This document shows positions 1 through 5,189 of a DNA stretch of 5,189 bases, piece by piece. Position 1 is the stretch's first letter. The number at the start of each line of letters is the position of its first letter. The translations under genes were made by a program, and so were the position numbers. The notes below the pieces were generated by a model that was not told the origin of the DNA, did no database searches, and saw nothing but the letters and a program-made list of their open reading frames with translations. Origin of the DNA: Rhodoferax sp. (GTDB taxonomy: Bacteria > Pseudomonadota > Gammaproteobacteria > Burkholderiales > Burkholderiaceae_C); assembly GCA_021731215.1 (NCBI GenBank), contig JAKFXU010000481.1, forward strand, positions 1 through 5,189, read 5' to 3'.

Positions 1-1826
1 GCGTCGCGCGGCACAAAGACCTTGCCGCCATTGCCGGGCTTGACGCCCATCGGCTTGCCAAACGCCGGCTTGCGGGCGCCAAAATCACCACGGGGGGCAC
101 CAAAATCTCCACGCGGCGCCGGGCCATCGTTGCGGGCGCCGGCAAAACGGTCATTGAAACCGCCCTTGCGTTCATAGCTGAAGTTCTCGGGCGCGCCGCC
201 ACTGCGGGCATCGCGTTGGCCGAATCCGCCGCCGCTGTTGTTTTGATAAGCACCGGCGCCAGCATCGCGCTGACCACCGGCGTTTCTGTCGGCGAAACCG
301 CCACGGCTGGCACCAAAACCACCGGGACGGCCCCCACCGCCAAAATTGCGGTCGCGCGAATGGTGCTCACCACCGCCACGGCTGTCACGACCGCCAAAAT
401 TGGACTGGGGGCGCGAATCAGGGAAGCGCTGCTGCGGCTCCAGGCCAGGAACGGCTTCGCCTTTGAAGTTCTGACGGCTATGGAACTCGATGTCCATGAT
501 CTTGCGGCGATCGCGGAACTCGGCAAAGGTCACGGCAATGCCGTCACGCCCGGCGCGACCGGTACGGCCAATGCGGTGGGTGTAGTCTTCGGCCTTCATC
601 GGCAAGCCGAAATTGAACACGTGGGTCACGGTCGGCACGTCAATGCCGCGCGCGGCCACATCGGTTGCCACCAGGATTTGCACCTGACCTTGGCGCAGCG
701 CCATCAAACGGCGGTTGCGCAGGCCCTGGCTCAAAGCACCATGCAAGGCGACGGCGGAGAAGCCTTCTTGCTGCAGGTCATTGGCCAGGCCATCGCACTC
801 GATCTGGGTGCTGGCAAAGACGATGGCCTGGTTGATGCTGGTATCGCGCAGCCAGTGGTCGAGCAATTTGCGCTTGTGCTGCGCGTTGTCAGCCCAGAAC
901 AGTTTCTGGCTGATATTGGCGTGTTTTTCTTGCGGCGAATCGATCTGCAGTTTTTGCGGCTCGCGCATCACACGCGCTGCGAGTTGCTGGATACGCGGTG
1001 CAAAGGTGGCGCTGAACATCATGGTCTGCTTGCGCCCGATGGTCAGTTGGTTGATTTCCGCCAGGTCATCGGAGAAGCCCAGGTCCAGCATGCGGTCGGC
1101 TTCGTCCACCACCAGGAATTGGACCTTATCGAGCTTGATTTGCATGGAGCGCTGCAGATCGAGCAAACGCCCGGGCGTGGCCACCACCAGATTGGCATTT
1201 TGCAGCTTGGCAATCTGCAACTGGTATGGCATGCCACCCACAATGTTGGCAACGCGCAGACCGCGGCAATGCTGCACCAGATCAATGGCGTCGTGTGCAA
1301 CCTGTTGCGCGAGCTCACGCGTCGGGCAAACAATCAGGGCGCCGGGCGCAGCGGGTGAAAAATGGCGCGGGTTGGTCGGGTCTTTGCGCTTGGCGCGCTT
1401 GGGCGGCGCCTCGCCGCGTGCCGCCGCATCGGCCACAGCCTGCTCAAAATCAGCGCGTTCTTTCGCCTCGGCCTGCGCCTGCTGAGTCAGCAGGGTGTGC
1501 AGCACGGGCAGCAGGAAGGCGGCGGTCTTGCCACTGCCGGTCTGGCTCGACACCATCAAGTCGATAAAACGTGCCGCATCGTCGGCTGCGCCATGGCCTT
1601 GCATGGCCAGGGGAATGGTTTTGAGCTGCACCGTGGTGGGCTGGGTGAAACCCAGGTCTTTCACGGCTTGAATCAACTCAGGAGCCAGACCCAGGGCCAG
1701 GAAGCCGTTGGGGGCCGCATCAACGACCTCGATGGCCTCGACGACGTTTTGCGTCATCTCGGTAGCGTCATTGGAAAATGTTTCGACAAGCGATGTATCG
1801 CCCGTCGCTTGAAAAGCGTCAGTCAT
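1..1826 (-). CDS. DEAD-box ATP-dependent RNA helicase (RhlE-like), 3' end cut by window edge
   Basis: ATP-dependent RNA unwinding/remodelling enzyme of superfamily 2, cytoplasmic, expected to act in ribosome assembly or RNA decay. My translation gives 608 complete codons with no stop before the left edge. The motifs are in order: Q-motif region GFTQPTTVQ (about 59-67), motif I SSQTGSGKT (93-101), Ia PTRELAQQ (168-175), GG (197-198), TPGR (217-220), DEAD (241-244), SAT (272-274), IV AIVFAST (334-340), V ATDVAARGID (387-396) and VI HRIGRTGRAGR (417-427). A charged insert lies between motifs I and Ia (about 114-160). From about residue 470 the tail is rich in Gly, Arg, Asp and Phe. The ATG at 1826-1824 is chosen because it begins a normal-looking short N-terminal extension; only a weak GTGAG lies about 7 nt upstream. 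The core resembles RhlE, but the exact subfamily (RhlE, CsdA/DeaD, DbpA) cannot be settled here, so no symbol is given. Long open frames on the opposite strand are GC-driven shadows. Confidence 0.96.
   Translation of the reverse strand, partial: MTDAFQATGDTSLVETFSNDATEMTQNVVEAIEVVDAAPNGFLALGLAPELIQAVKDLGFTQPTTVQLKTIPLAMQGHGAADDAARFIDLMVSSQTGSGKTAAFLLPVLHTLLTQQAQAEAKERADFEQAVADAAARGEAPPKRAKRKDPTNPRHFSPAAPGALIVCPTRELAQQVAHDAIDLVQHCRGLRVANIVGGMPYQLQIAKLQNANLVVATPGRLLDLQRSMQIKLDKVQFLVVDEADRMLDLGFSDDLAEINQLTIGRKQTMMFSATFAPRIQQLAARVMREPQKLQIDSPQEKHANISQKLFWADNAQHKRKLLDHWLRDTSINQAIVFASTQIECDGLANDLQQEGFSAVALHGALSQGLRNRRLMALRQGQVQILVATDVAARGIDVPTVTHVFNFGLPMKAEDYTHRIGRTGRAGRDGIAVTFAEFRDRRKIMDIEFHSRQNFKGEAVPGLEPQQRFPDSRPQSNFGGRDSRGGGEHHSRDRNFGGGGRPGGFGASRGGFADRNAGGQRDAGAGAYQNNSGGGFGQRDARSGGAPENFSYERKGGFNDRFAGARNDGPAPRGDFGAPRGDFGARKPAFGKPMGVKPGNGGKVFVPRD
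69..113 (-). repeat. Short tandem repeat coding GDFGAxR in the helicase tail
   Basis: Within the disordered C-terminal tail, residues 572-585 read as two consecutive copies of R-G-D-F-G-A-(P/R). At DNA level the copies differ at a few positions, so the repeat is somewhat diverged. Related FGG and RGG units recur further upstream in the tail (NFGG at about residues 476-479 and 494-497). Such low-complexity tails in DEAD-box helicases generally bind RNA non-specifically; that role is family knowledge and is not shown by the sequence. Confidence 0.6.
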
Positions 1827-2037
1827 GAATTTACTCACACGCGAGCGCCGCAGGGTATGCGACTGCTCCGTCAATGGTTAAAAAACATCAACCATCAAAC
1901 GGAACCTGCTCTGACTCACGAAATGAGTTCAATCAGCGCTGGGGGCCCTTCTTAAAGCAAACGCGCTGATGCGAATCTGCTTTGGACCCAGTGAATGAAG
2001 GGAGATGTACAAATATGCGCCACTGTTTGCAGCGCAG
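1827..2037 (-). promoter_or_regulatory. Probable long 5' leader of the helicase mRNA, with inverted repeats
   Basis: This non-coding stretch would be a leader of about 210 nt if transcription starts at the extended -10 described separately. It holds several inverted repeats: ATCAGCGC/GCGCTGAT (1932-1939 with 1963-1970, 8 bp, 23-nt loop); AAAGCA/TGCTTT (1954-1959 with 1978-1983); CCCTTC/GAAGGG (1946-1951 with 1997-2002); ATGGTT/AACCAT (1874-1879 with 1890-1895); and ACTCA/TGAGT (1914-1918 with 1924-1928). The first repeat crosses the second, so these two would be alternative structures or a pseudoknot. Long structured leaders are known for cold-shock mRNAs, including E. coli csdA, a DEAD-box helicase gene; applying that here is inference. 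I saw no tRNA, small ORF or recognised riboswitch. Confidence 0.4.
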
Positions 2038-2043
2038 CCGAGG

Positions 2044-2052
2044 ATTATGGCA
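2044..2052 (-). promoter_or_regulatory. Candidate extended -10 promoter for the helicase gene
   Basis: Read on the minus strand, this is TGCCATAAT: a TGn extension followed by CATAAT, one mismatch from the sigma-70 -10 consensus. Transcription would start near 2037. The hexamer about 17 bp upstream overlaps the orn stop codon and is a poor -35, consistent with an extended -10 type. No clear terminator follows orn, so read-through from orn into the helicase gene is also possible. Confidence 0.4.
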
Positions 2053-2069
2053 TGGATTCGGGTTTCTAC

Positions 2070-2657
2070 CTAATTGCTCAGTTTGATGAAGTGATCCCGG
2101 TAGTGTTCAAGCTCGTCAATTGATTCATGCACATCGGCCAGGGCGGTGTGGCGTTGCTGCTTTTTAAACGCGTTGTAGACCTCTGGCCGCCAGCGTTTGG
2201 ACAACTCCTTGAGGGTACTCACATCGAGGTTGCGGTAATGGAAAAAAGCCTCCAGCTTAGGCATGTACTTGGCCAGAAAACGTCGGTCCTGCCCAATGCT
2301 GTTGCCACACATGGGCGAGCCCTTCTTGGGCACGTACTGACTCAAGAAAGCGATCAACTGTGCTTGGGCATCCGCCTCGGACAGGGTCGAGGCCTTGACC
2401 TTGTCGATCAGGCCGGTTTTGCCATGCGTGCCTTTGTTCCACTTGTCCATCTTGTCGAGCACCTCATTGCTCTGGTGAATGACCAGCACCGGGCCTTCAA
2501 TGCGGGGTTCGAGTTGGGGTCCGGTGACGATGACCGCGATTTCAATGATGCGCTCAAGCTCGGGCTCAAGACCGGTCATCTCGCAATCAAGCCAGACCAG
2601 GTTTTGGTCGGATTTGGCCAGCGCTGGGCTTGCCTGGGGGGTGTTGGTAGCGTCCAT
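2070..2657 (-). CDS. orn: Oligoribonuclease (DEDDh 3'-5' exoribonuclease)
   Basis: Cytoplasmic exonuclease that degrades 2-5-nt RNAs left by other RNases and, in many bacteria, also pGpG from cyclic-di-GMP turnover. The 195-residue protein has the full DEDDh set: D24 and E26 in LDCEMTGL (23-30), D124 in NSIGQDRRF (119-127), and H170 with D175 in HTALAD. The H-to-D spacing of five matches E. coli Orn (H158/D163, from memory). It is about 14 residues longer than the 181-residue E. coli protein, all in an N-terminal extension before SDQNLVWLD. The ATG at 2657-2655 gives the closest fit to family length. An in-frame ATG at 2696-2694 would add 13 residues but would overlap the divergent gene's start. 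No Shine-Dalgarno precedes either. It is the first gene of the minus-strand pair, 243 bp upstream of the helicase gene. Confidence 0.97.
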   Translation of the reverse strand: MDATNTPQASPALAKSDQNLVWLDCEMTGLEPELERIIEIAVIVTGPQLEPRIEGPVLVIHQSNEVLDKMDKWNKGTHGKTGLIDKVKASTLSEADAQAQLIAFLSQYVPKKGSPMCGNSIGQDRRFLAKYMPKLEAFFHYRNLDVSTLKELSKRWRPEVYNAFKKQQRHTALADVHESIDELEHYRDHFIKLSN

Positions 2658-2698
2658 GGCGAGAATTGTCGCCGATGCCCTAAACTCGGGCGCCATGG
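2654..2698. repeat. 8-bp inverted repeat spanning both divergent start codons
   Basis: CCATGGCG at 2654-2661 is the exact reverse complement of CGCCATGG at 2691-2698. Each arm contains the palindrome CCATGG, so an ATG occurs on both strands at both ends. The two ATGs on each strand are 39 nt apart and in frame with each other. It may be a coincidence of two ATGs in GC-rich context, or a site with dyad symmetry; the sequence alone does not decide. Confidence 0.7.
2658..2694. promoter_or_regulatory. Divergent orn / M48 protease intergenic region with candidate -10 elements
   Basis: Only 37 bp separate the two start codons. On the plus strand TAAACT (2681-2686) ends 8 nt before the protease ATG. 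On the minus strand GACAAT (2670-2665) ends 7 nt before the orn ATG. At these distances transcription would start at or within a base or two of each ATG, suggesting leaderless mRNAs, and neither gene has a Shine-Dalgarno sequence. The -35 hexamers, which would overlap the opposite promoter or start codon, are not recognisable, so the promoter calls are weak. Confidence 0.35.
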
Positions 2699-3972
2699 CT
2701 GATTTCATTCCCTCGCTTCCCTCTTCATTGGGGCTGAGCCTCGCTTTTGCCCTCGCGCTGCTCATGGGTGTGGCCTTGAAATACTGGCTCAGCTCACGGC
2801 AGATCCGCCATGTGGCGCAGCACCGTGGGCAAGTGCCGAACGCCTTCGCGCACACAGTGACCCTGGCCGCCCATCAAAAGGCGGCTGACTACACCATTGC
2901 CAAAGCGCGTTTTGGCCTGCTGGAGCTGGCGCTGGGTGCCGCCGTGCTATTGGGCTGGACCCTGCTGGGCGGCCTGTCAAGCCTGAATCAGGCGCTGCTG
3001 GGCTGGCTGGGCGGCGGCATGGCGCAACAGGTGGCCCTGCTGGCGGCCTTTGTGCTGATCAGCGGCCTGTTCGATTTGCCCCTGACCCTGTACCAGACCT
3101 TCGTCATTGAGGAGCGCTTCGGCTTCAACAAGATGACGTTCAAGCTCTGGCTGCTCGATTTGCTCAAATCGAGTCTGCTTGGTGCCGCCGTTGGCCTGCC
3201 CATAGCGGCGCTGATTTTGTGGCTGATGGGCGCGGCTGGCAGCGGCTGGTGGCTGTGGGCCTGGGGCGTCTGGATCGGTTTCAATTTGCTGGCCTTGCTG
3301 ATCTACCCCACATTCATCGCACCGCTGTTCAACAAGTTCTCGCCCCTGGAGGACGTTGCGCTCAAGGCGCGCGTAACGGCGCTGATGAACCGTTGCGGCT
3401 TTGCCGCCAAGGGTCTGTTTGTGATGGACGGCAGCAAGCGCAGCGGCCACGCCAATGCCTACTTCACTGGTTTTGGCGCCGCCAAACGGGTGGTGTTTTA
3501 TGACACCCTGCTGGCCAAGCTGTCAGCGAGTGAAGTGGACGCGGTGTTGGCGCACGAGCTGGGGCACTTCAAGCACCAGCACATCATCAAACGCATCGTG
3601 TCCCTGTTTGCCTTGAGCCTGCTCGGATTTGCCCTGCTGGGCTACCTGGCGACGCAGGCCTGGTTTTACACCGGGCTGGGCGTGCAACCCAACCTGGACG
3701 CCCCCAATAACGCCCTGGCACTGTTGTTGTTCATGCTGGCGGTGCCGGTGTTGAGCTTCTTCATCACGCCGCTGTTTGCCCAACTCTCGCGCCAGCACGA
3801 GTTCGAAGCCGATGCCTACGCCGTGGCGCAAACCAGCGGCGCGGACCTCGCCAGCGCCCTGCTCAAGCTGTTTGAGGACAACGCGTCAACCCTGACACCG
3901 GACCCGGTGTATGTGAAGTTCTACTACTCGCACCCGCCAGCGTCCGAGCGTCTGGCGCGGATGCTGGCCTGA
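2695..3972 (+). CDS. M48 family metallopeptidase, Ste24/CAAX prenyl protease 1-like membrane protein
   Basis: Zinc metalloprotease of the inner membrane. Eukaryotic Ste24 trims prenylated CAAX proteins and clears stalled translocation substrates; in bacteria the likely role is membrane-protein quality control, since prenylated substrates are not expected. The 425 residues show about seven hydrophobic helices (about 11-30, 73-94, 110-131, 160-182, 185-207, 301-320, 340-362), as in Ste24. The active site is HELGH (287-291: H287 and H291 as zinc ligands, E288 catalytic) with the third ligand E369 in the ExxAD motif HEFEAD (368-373). The Ste24-type C-terminal motif SHPPASERL (412-420) is also present. 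All catalytic residues are intact. The ATG at 2695 places the first helix at the usual distance; an in-frame ATG at 2656 would add 13 residues and run into the orn start. No Shine-Dalgarno is visible. It is first in a plus-strand set with the pterin dehydratase gene 34 bp downstream and rsgA after that. Confidence 0.95.
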   Translation: MADFIPSLPSSLGLSLAFALALLMGVALKYWLSSRQIRHVAQHRGQVPNAFAHTVTLAAHQKAADYTIAKARFGLLELALGAAVLLGWTLLGGLSSLNQALLGWLGGGMAQQVALLAAFVLISGLFDLPLTLYQTFVIEERFGFNKMTFKLWLLDLLKSSLLGAAVGLPIAALILWLMGAAGSGWWLWAWGVWIGFNLLALLIYPTFIAPLFNKFSPLEDVALKARVTALMNRCGFAAKGLFVMDGSKRSGHANAYFTGFGAAKRVVFYDTLLAKLSASEVDAVLAHELGHFKHQHIIKRIVSLFALSLLGFALLGYLATQAWFYTGLGVQPNLDAPNNALALLLFMLAVPVLSFFITPLFAQLSRQHEFEADAYAVAQTSGADLASALLKLFEDNASTLTPDPVYVKFYYSHPPASERLARMLA

Positions 3973-3994
3973 ACACCGCTACGCCACTACCGAT

Positions 3995-4000
3995 GAGAGA
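3995..4000 (+). promoter_or_regulatory. Shine-Dalgarno-like GAGAGA before the pterin dehydratase start
   Basis: GAGAGA ends 6 nt before the ATG at 4007, acceptable spacing for ribosome binding. It favours that start over the in-frame ATG at 4016, which has no such sequence at a suitable distance. It is the clearest ribosome-binding site near any of the starts in this window. Confidence 0.5.
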
Positions 4001-4006
4001 CAAGTC

Positions 4007-4351
4007 ATGTCCACCATGCTGAAGAAAAAAGAGGGGTCAACCCTGACCCGACGGGCCCTGACAGCGACCGAAGTTGTCGCCCATCTGGCCCATCTGGAAG
4101 GCTGGACGCTGACTGGCGACGGTGCCGCCGTGGCGATTGAAAAGACCTTCACCTTTGCCAACTACTACCAGACCATTTCATTCGTCAATGCGCTGGCCTT
4201 CATCGCGCATGGGCAGGATCACCACCCGGATTTATCGGTGCATTTCAGCCGCTGCGTGGTGCGCTTCAACACCCATGATGTGGGTGGCATTTCAATCACT
4301 GATTTTGACTGCGCGGCGCGGGTCGACGCCCTCCAGCAAGCGGACAATTGA
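4007..4351 (+). CDS. Pterin-4a-carbinolamine dehydratase (4a-hydroxytetrahydrobiopterin dehydratase)
   Basis: Small cytoplasmic enzyme of the PCD/DCoH family. It dehydrates 4a-hydroxytetrahydropterin, the product of aromatic amino acid hydroxylases, so the cofactor can be recycled. The 114-residue protein has the family signature HHPD (72-75) and THDVGG (89-94). H72, H73 and H90 correspond to the three active-site histidines of mammalian DCoH (H61/H62/H79 in one numbering). W33, the FTFANYYQTISFV segment (48-60) and the terminal alpha-helix (about 99-110) also fit. The first 15 or so residues are a basic, poorly conserved lead-in. It lies 34 bp after the M48 protease gene, and its TGA shares the A of the rsgA ATG. 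No phenylalanine hydroxylase gene is present in the window, so its partner is unknown; PCD-like proteins without a hydroxylase are found widely in bacteria. The symbol phhB is withheld because phhA is not seen. Confidence 0.93.
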   Translation: MSTMLKKKEGSTLTRRALTATEVVAHLAHLEGWTLTGDGAAVAIEKTFTFANYYQTISFVNALAFIAHGQDHHPDLSVHFSRCVVRFNTHDVGGISITDFDCAARVDALQQADN

Positions 4352-4353
4352 TG
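4349..4353 (+). other. TGATG stop/start overlap between pterin dehydratase and rsgA
   Basis: The stop codon TGA (4349-4351) and the rsgA start ATG (4351-4353) share one A. This arrangement usually means terminating ribosomes restart on the next gene, tying RsgA synthesis to the upstream gene. No strong Shine-Dalgarno precedes the ATG, in keeping with that reading. Confidence 0.85.
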
Positions 4354-5189
4354 GAACGCGCCACGCTCGACCGCGGCCTGATCGTGGCCAACTATGGCCG
4401 CCACTTTCTGGTGGAAACCCCTGAGGGCAAGCGCCTGATCTGCCACTCGCGCGGCAAGAAAAGCCAGGGGCTGGTCGGCGATCGGGTCTTGTGGCAGGCC
4501 TCGCGCGACGAAGGCACCATCGAGCAGATCGAACAACGCCGCAACGTGTTTTACCGCCAGGATGAAATTCGCACCAAATCGTTTGCGGTCAATCTGGACC
4601 AGATCTTGATCCTGATCGCGGCCGAACCCGAGTTCTCCAGCAATCAGCTCTCGCGCGCCCTGATCGCGGCCGAGGCCGAACACATCACGCCCATCATCGC
4701 GCTCAACAAGAGTGATCTGGTCGAGCCCTTCGCCCGCGCCTGGGCCTGGCTGCGGCCCTACCGGCAAATGCATTACGGCGTGCTGCCGCTGTCACTGAAG
4801 GCATCGGCCGAGGTCGATCGCGCGGAACTGCTCAAGCGGCTGCACGGCAAGACCACGCTGGTGCTGGGACCGTCGGGCGCGGGCAAGAGCACCCTGATCA
4901 ATCTGCTGGCGCCCGGCGCCCTGGCCCAGACCGGCGAAATCTCGCAGGCGCTCAACTCGGGCAAGCACACCACCACCAGCACCACCTGGTACTGGGTCGA
5001 CGATGAGAAAACCACCGCCTTGATTGACTCACCCGGTTTCCAGGAATTTGGCCTGAACCACATCGACCCGGCCCAACTGGCAGCCTACATGCCGGACCTC
5101 AAGCCCCATGTGGCCCATTGCAAGTTCTACAACTGCAGCCACCTGCATGAGCCGAGCTGCGGTGTAATTGCAGCCATCAGATCAGATGG
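4351..5189 (+). CDS. rsgA: Small ribosomal subunit biogenesis GTPase RsgA, 3' end cut by window edge
   Basis: Circularly permuted GTPase that binds the late pre-30S subunit, promotes release of RbfA and checks the decoding centre. 279 complete codons are present. An N-terminal OB-fold (about 1-75) is followed by G motifs in permuted order: G4 NKSD (119-122), G1/P-loop GPSGAGKST (173-181), G2 region KHTTTST (205-211) and G3 DSPGF (226-230). The zinc-binding cluster C257, C262, H264, C270 (Cx4CxHx5C) then follows. The order G4-G1-G2-G3 is diagnostic. The frame is still open at 5189; judging from the family, about 20-50 residues of the C-terminal helices are missing. The ATG overlaps the preceding TGA by one base and lacks a strong Shine-Dalgarno, suggesting coupling to translation of the pterin dehydratase. 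Confidence 0.97.
   Translation, partial: MERATLDRGLIVANYGRHFLVETPEGKRLICHSRGKKSQGLVGDRVLWQASRDEGTIEQIEQRRNVFYRQDEIRTKSFAVNLDQILILIAAEPEFSSNQLSRALIAAEAEHITPIIALNKSDLVEPFARAWAWLRPYRQMHYGVLPLSLKASAEVDRAELLKRLHGKTTLVLGPSGAGKSTLINLLAPGALAQTGEISQALNSGKHTTTSTTWYWVDDEKTTALIDSPGFQEFGLNHIDPAQLAAYMPDLKPHVAHCKFYNCSHLHEPSCGVIAAIRSD

Noticed and set aside
216..1358. Plus-strand open frame of 380 codons opposite the helicase gene
   Set aside because: It lies wholly antisense to a gene with every DEAD-box motif intact, has alanine-rich low-information composition and no recognisable domain; long antisense frames are common in GC-rich genes.
1863..1873. TGACGGAGCAG on the minus strand as a cold-box element in the helicase leader
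   Set aside because: Only the first five bases clearly agree with the E. coli cold-box sequence as I recall it, which is too weak to annotate.
1362..1955. Plus-strand open frame of 197 codons crossing the helicase N-terminus and leader
   Set aside because: Mostly antisense to the helicase coding region, with no domain and no Shine-Dalgarno; judged a shadow frame.
1827..2069. Possible tRNA or small RNA gene in the orn-helicase gap
   Set aside because: No cloverleaf, anticodon arm or T-loop signature could be assembled, and no terminator with a U-tract was seen.
2127..2702. Plus-strand open frame of 191 codons opposite orn
   Set aside because: Antisense to the fully conserved orn gene and lacking any family signature.
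4020..4035. A-rich run followed by GAGGGG near the pterin dehydratase start, as a possible programmed frameshift site
   Set aside because: The in-frame codons are AAG AAA AAA GAG, which is not a canonical X_XXY_YYZ heptamer, and the zero frame already encodes the full conserved protein.
4219..4773. Minus-strand open frame of 184 codons opposite the pterin dehydratase end and rsgA
   Set aside because: Overlaps two well-supported genes on the other strand and shows no recognisable motif.

Overview
The window looks like a chromosomal housekeeping segment from a GC-rich betaproteobacterium, most likely a Burkholderiales member of the Comamonadaceae type (Rhodoferax/Polaromonas/Acidovorax-like). 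That placement is an inference from codon use, from the protein sequences as I remember their relatives, and from the gene order. I see no mobile element, CRISPR array, tRNA, rRNA or other sign of recent transfer.

Layout. Minus strand: positions 1-1826 carry most of a DEAD-box RNA helicase whose C-terminus runs off the left edge. Positions 1827-2069 are a non-coding stretch that probably holds the helicase promoter and a long, possibly structured mRNA leader. Positions 2070-2657 encode oligoribonuclease (orn), upstream of the helicase on the same strand. Plus strand: a 37-bp divergent gap (2658-2694) separates orn from a three-gene set. This set is a seven-helix Ste24/M48 CAAX-protease-like metallopeptidase (2695-3972), a pterin-4a-carbinolamine dehydratase (4007-4351) and the ribosome-assembly GTPase rsgA (4351 to the right edge, incomplete). 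The last two genes share one base (TGATG), so they are probably translationally coupled.

Function. Three of the five genes concern RNA or the ribosome: the helicase remodels RNA, Orn finishes RNA decay by hydrolysing 2-5-mers, and RsgA checks late 30S assembly. The membrane protease and the pterin enzyme sit between orn and rsgA, which are direct divergent neighbours in E. coli. The window therefore looks like an ancestral orn/rsgA linkage with two genes inserted and a helicase appended.

I found no convincing new biological system. The parts most worth a second look are the helicase leader, with competing inverted repeats; the orn/protease divergent gap, with an 8-bp inverted repeat over both start codons and no Shine-Dalgarno on either side; and the helicase's extra charged insert and glycine-rich tail.
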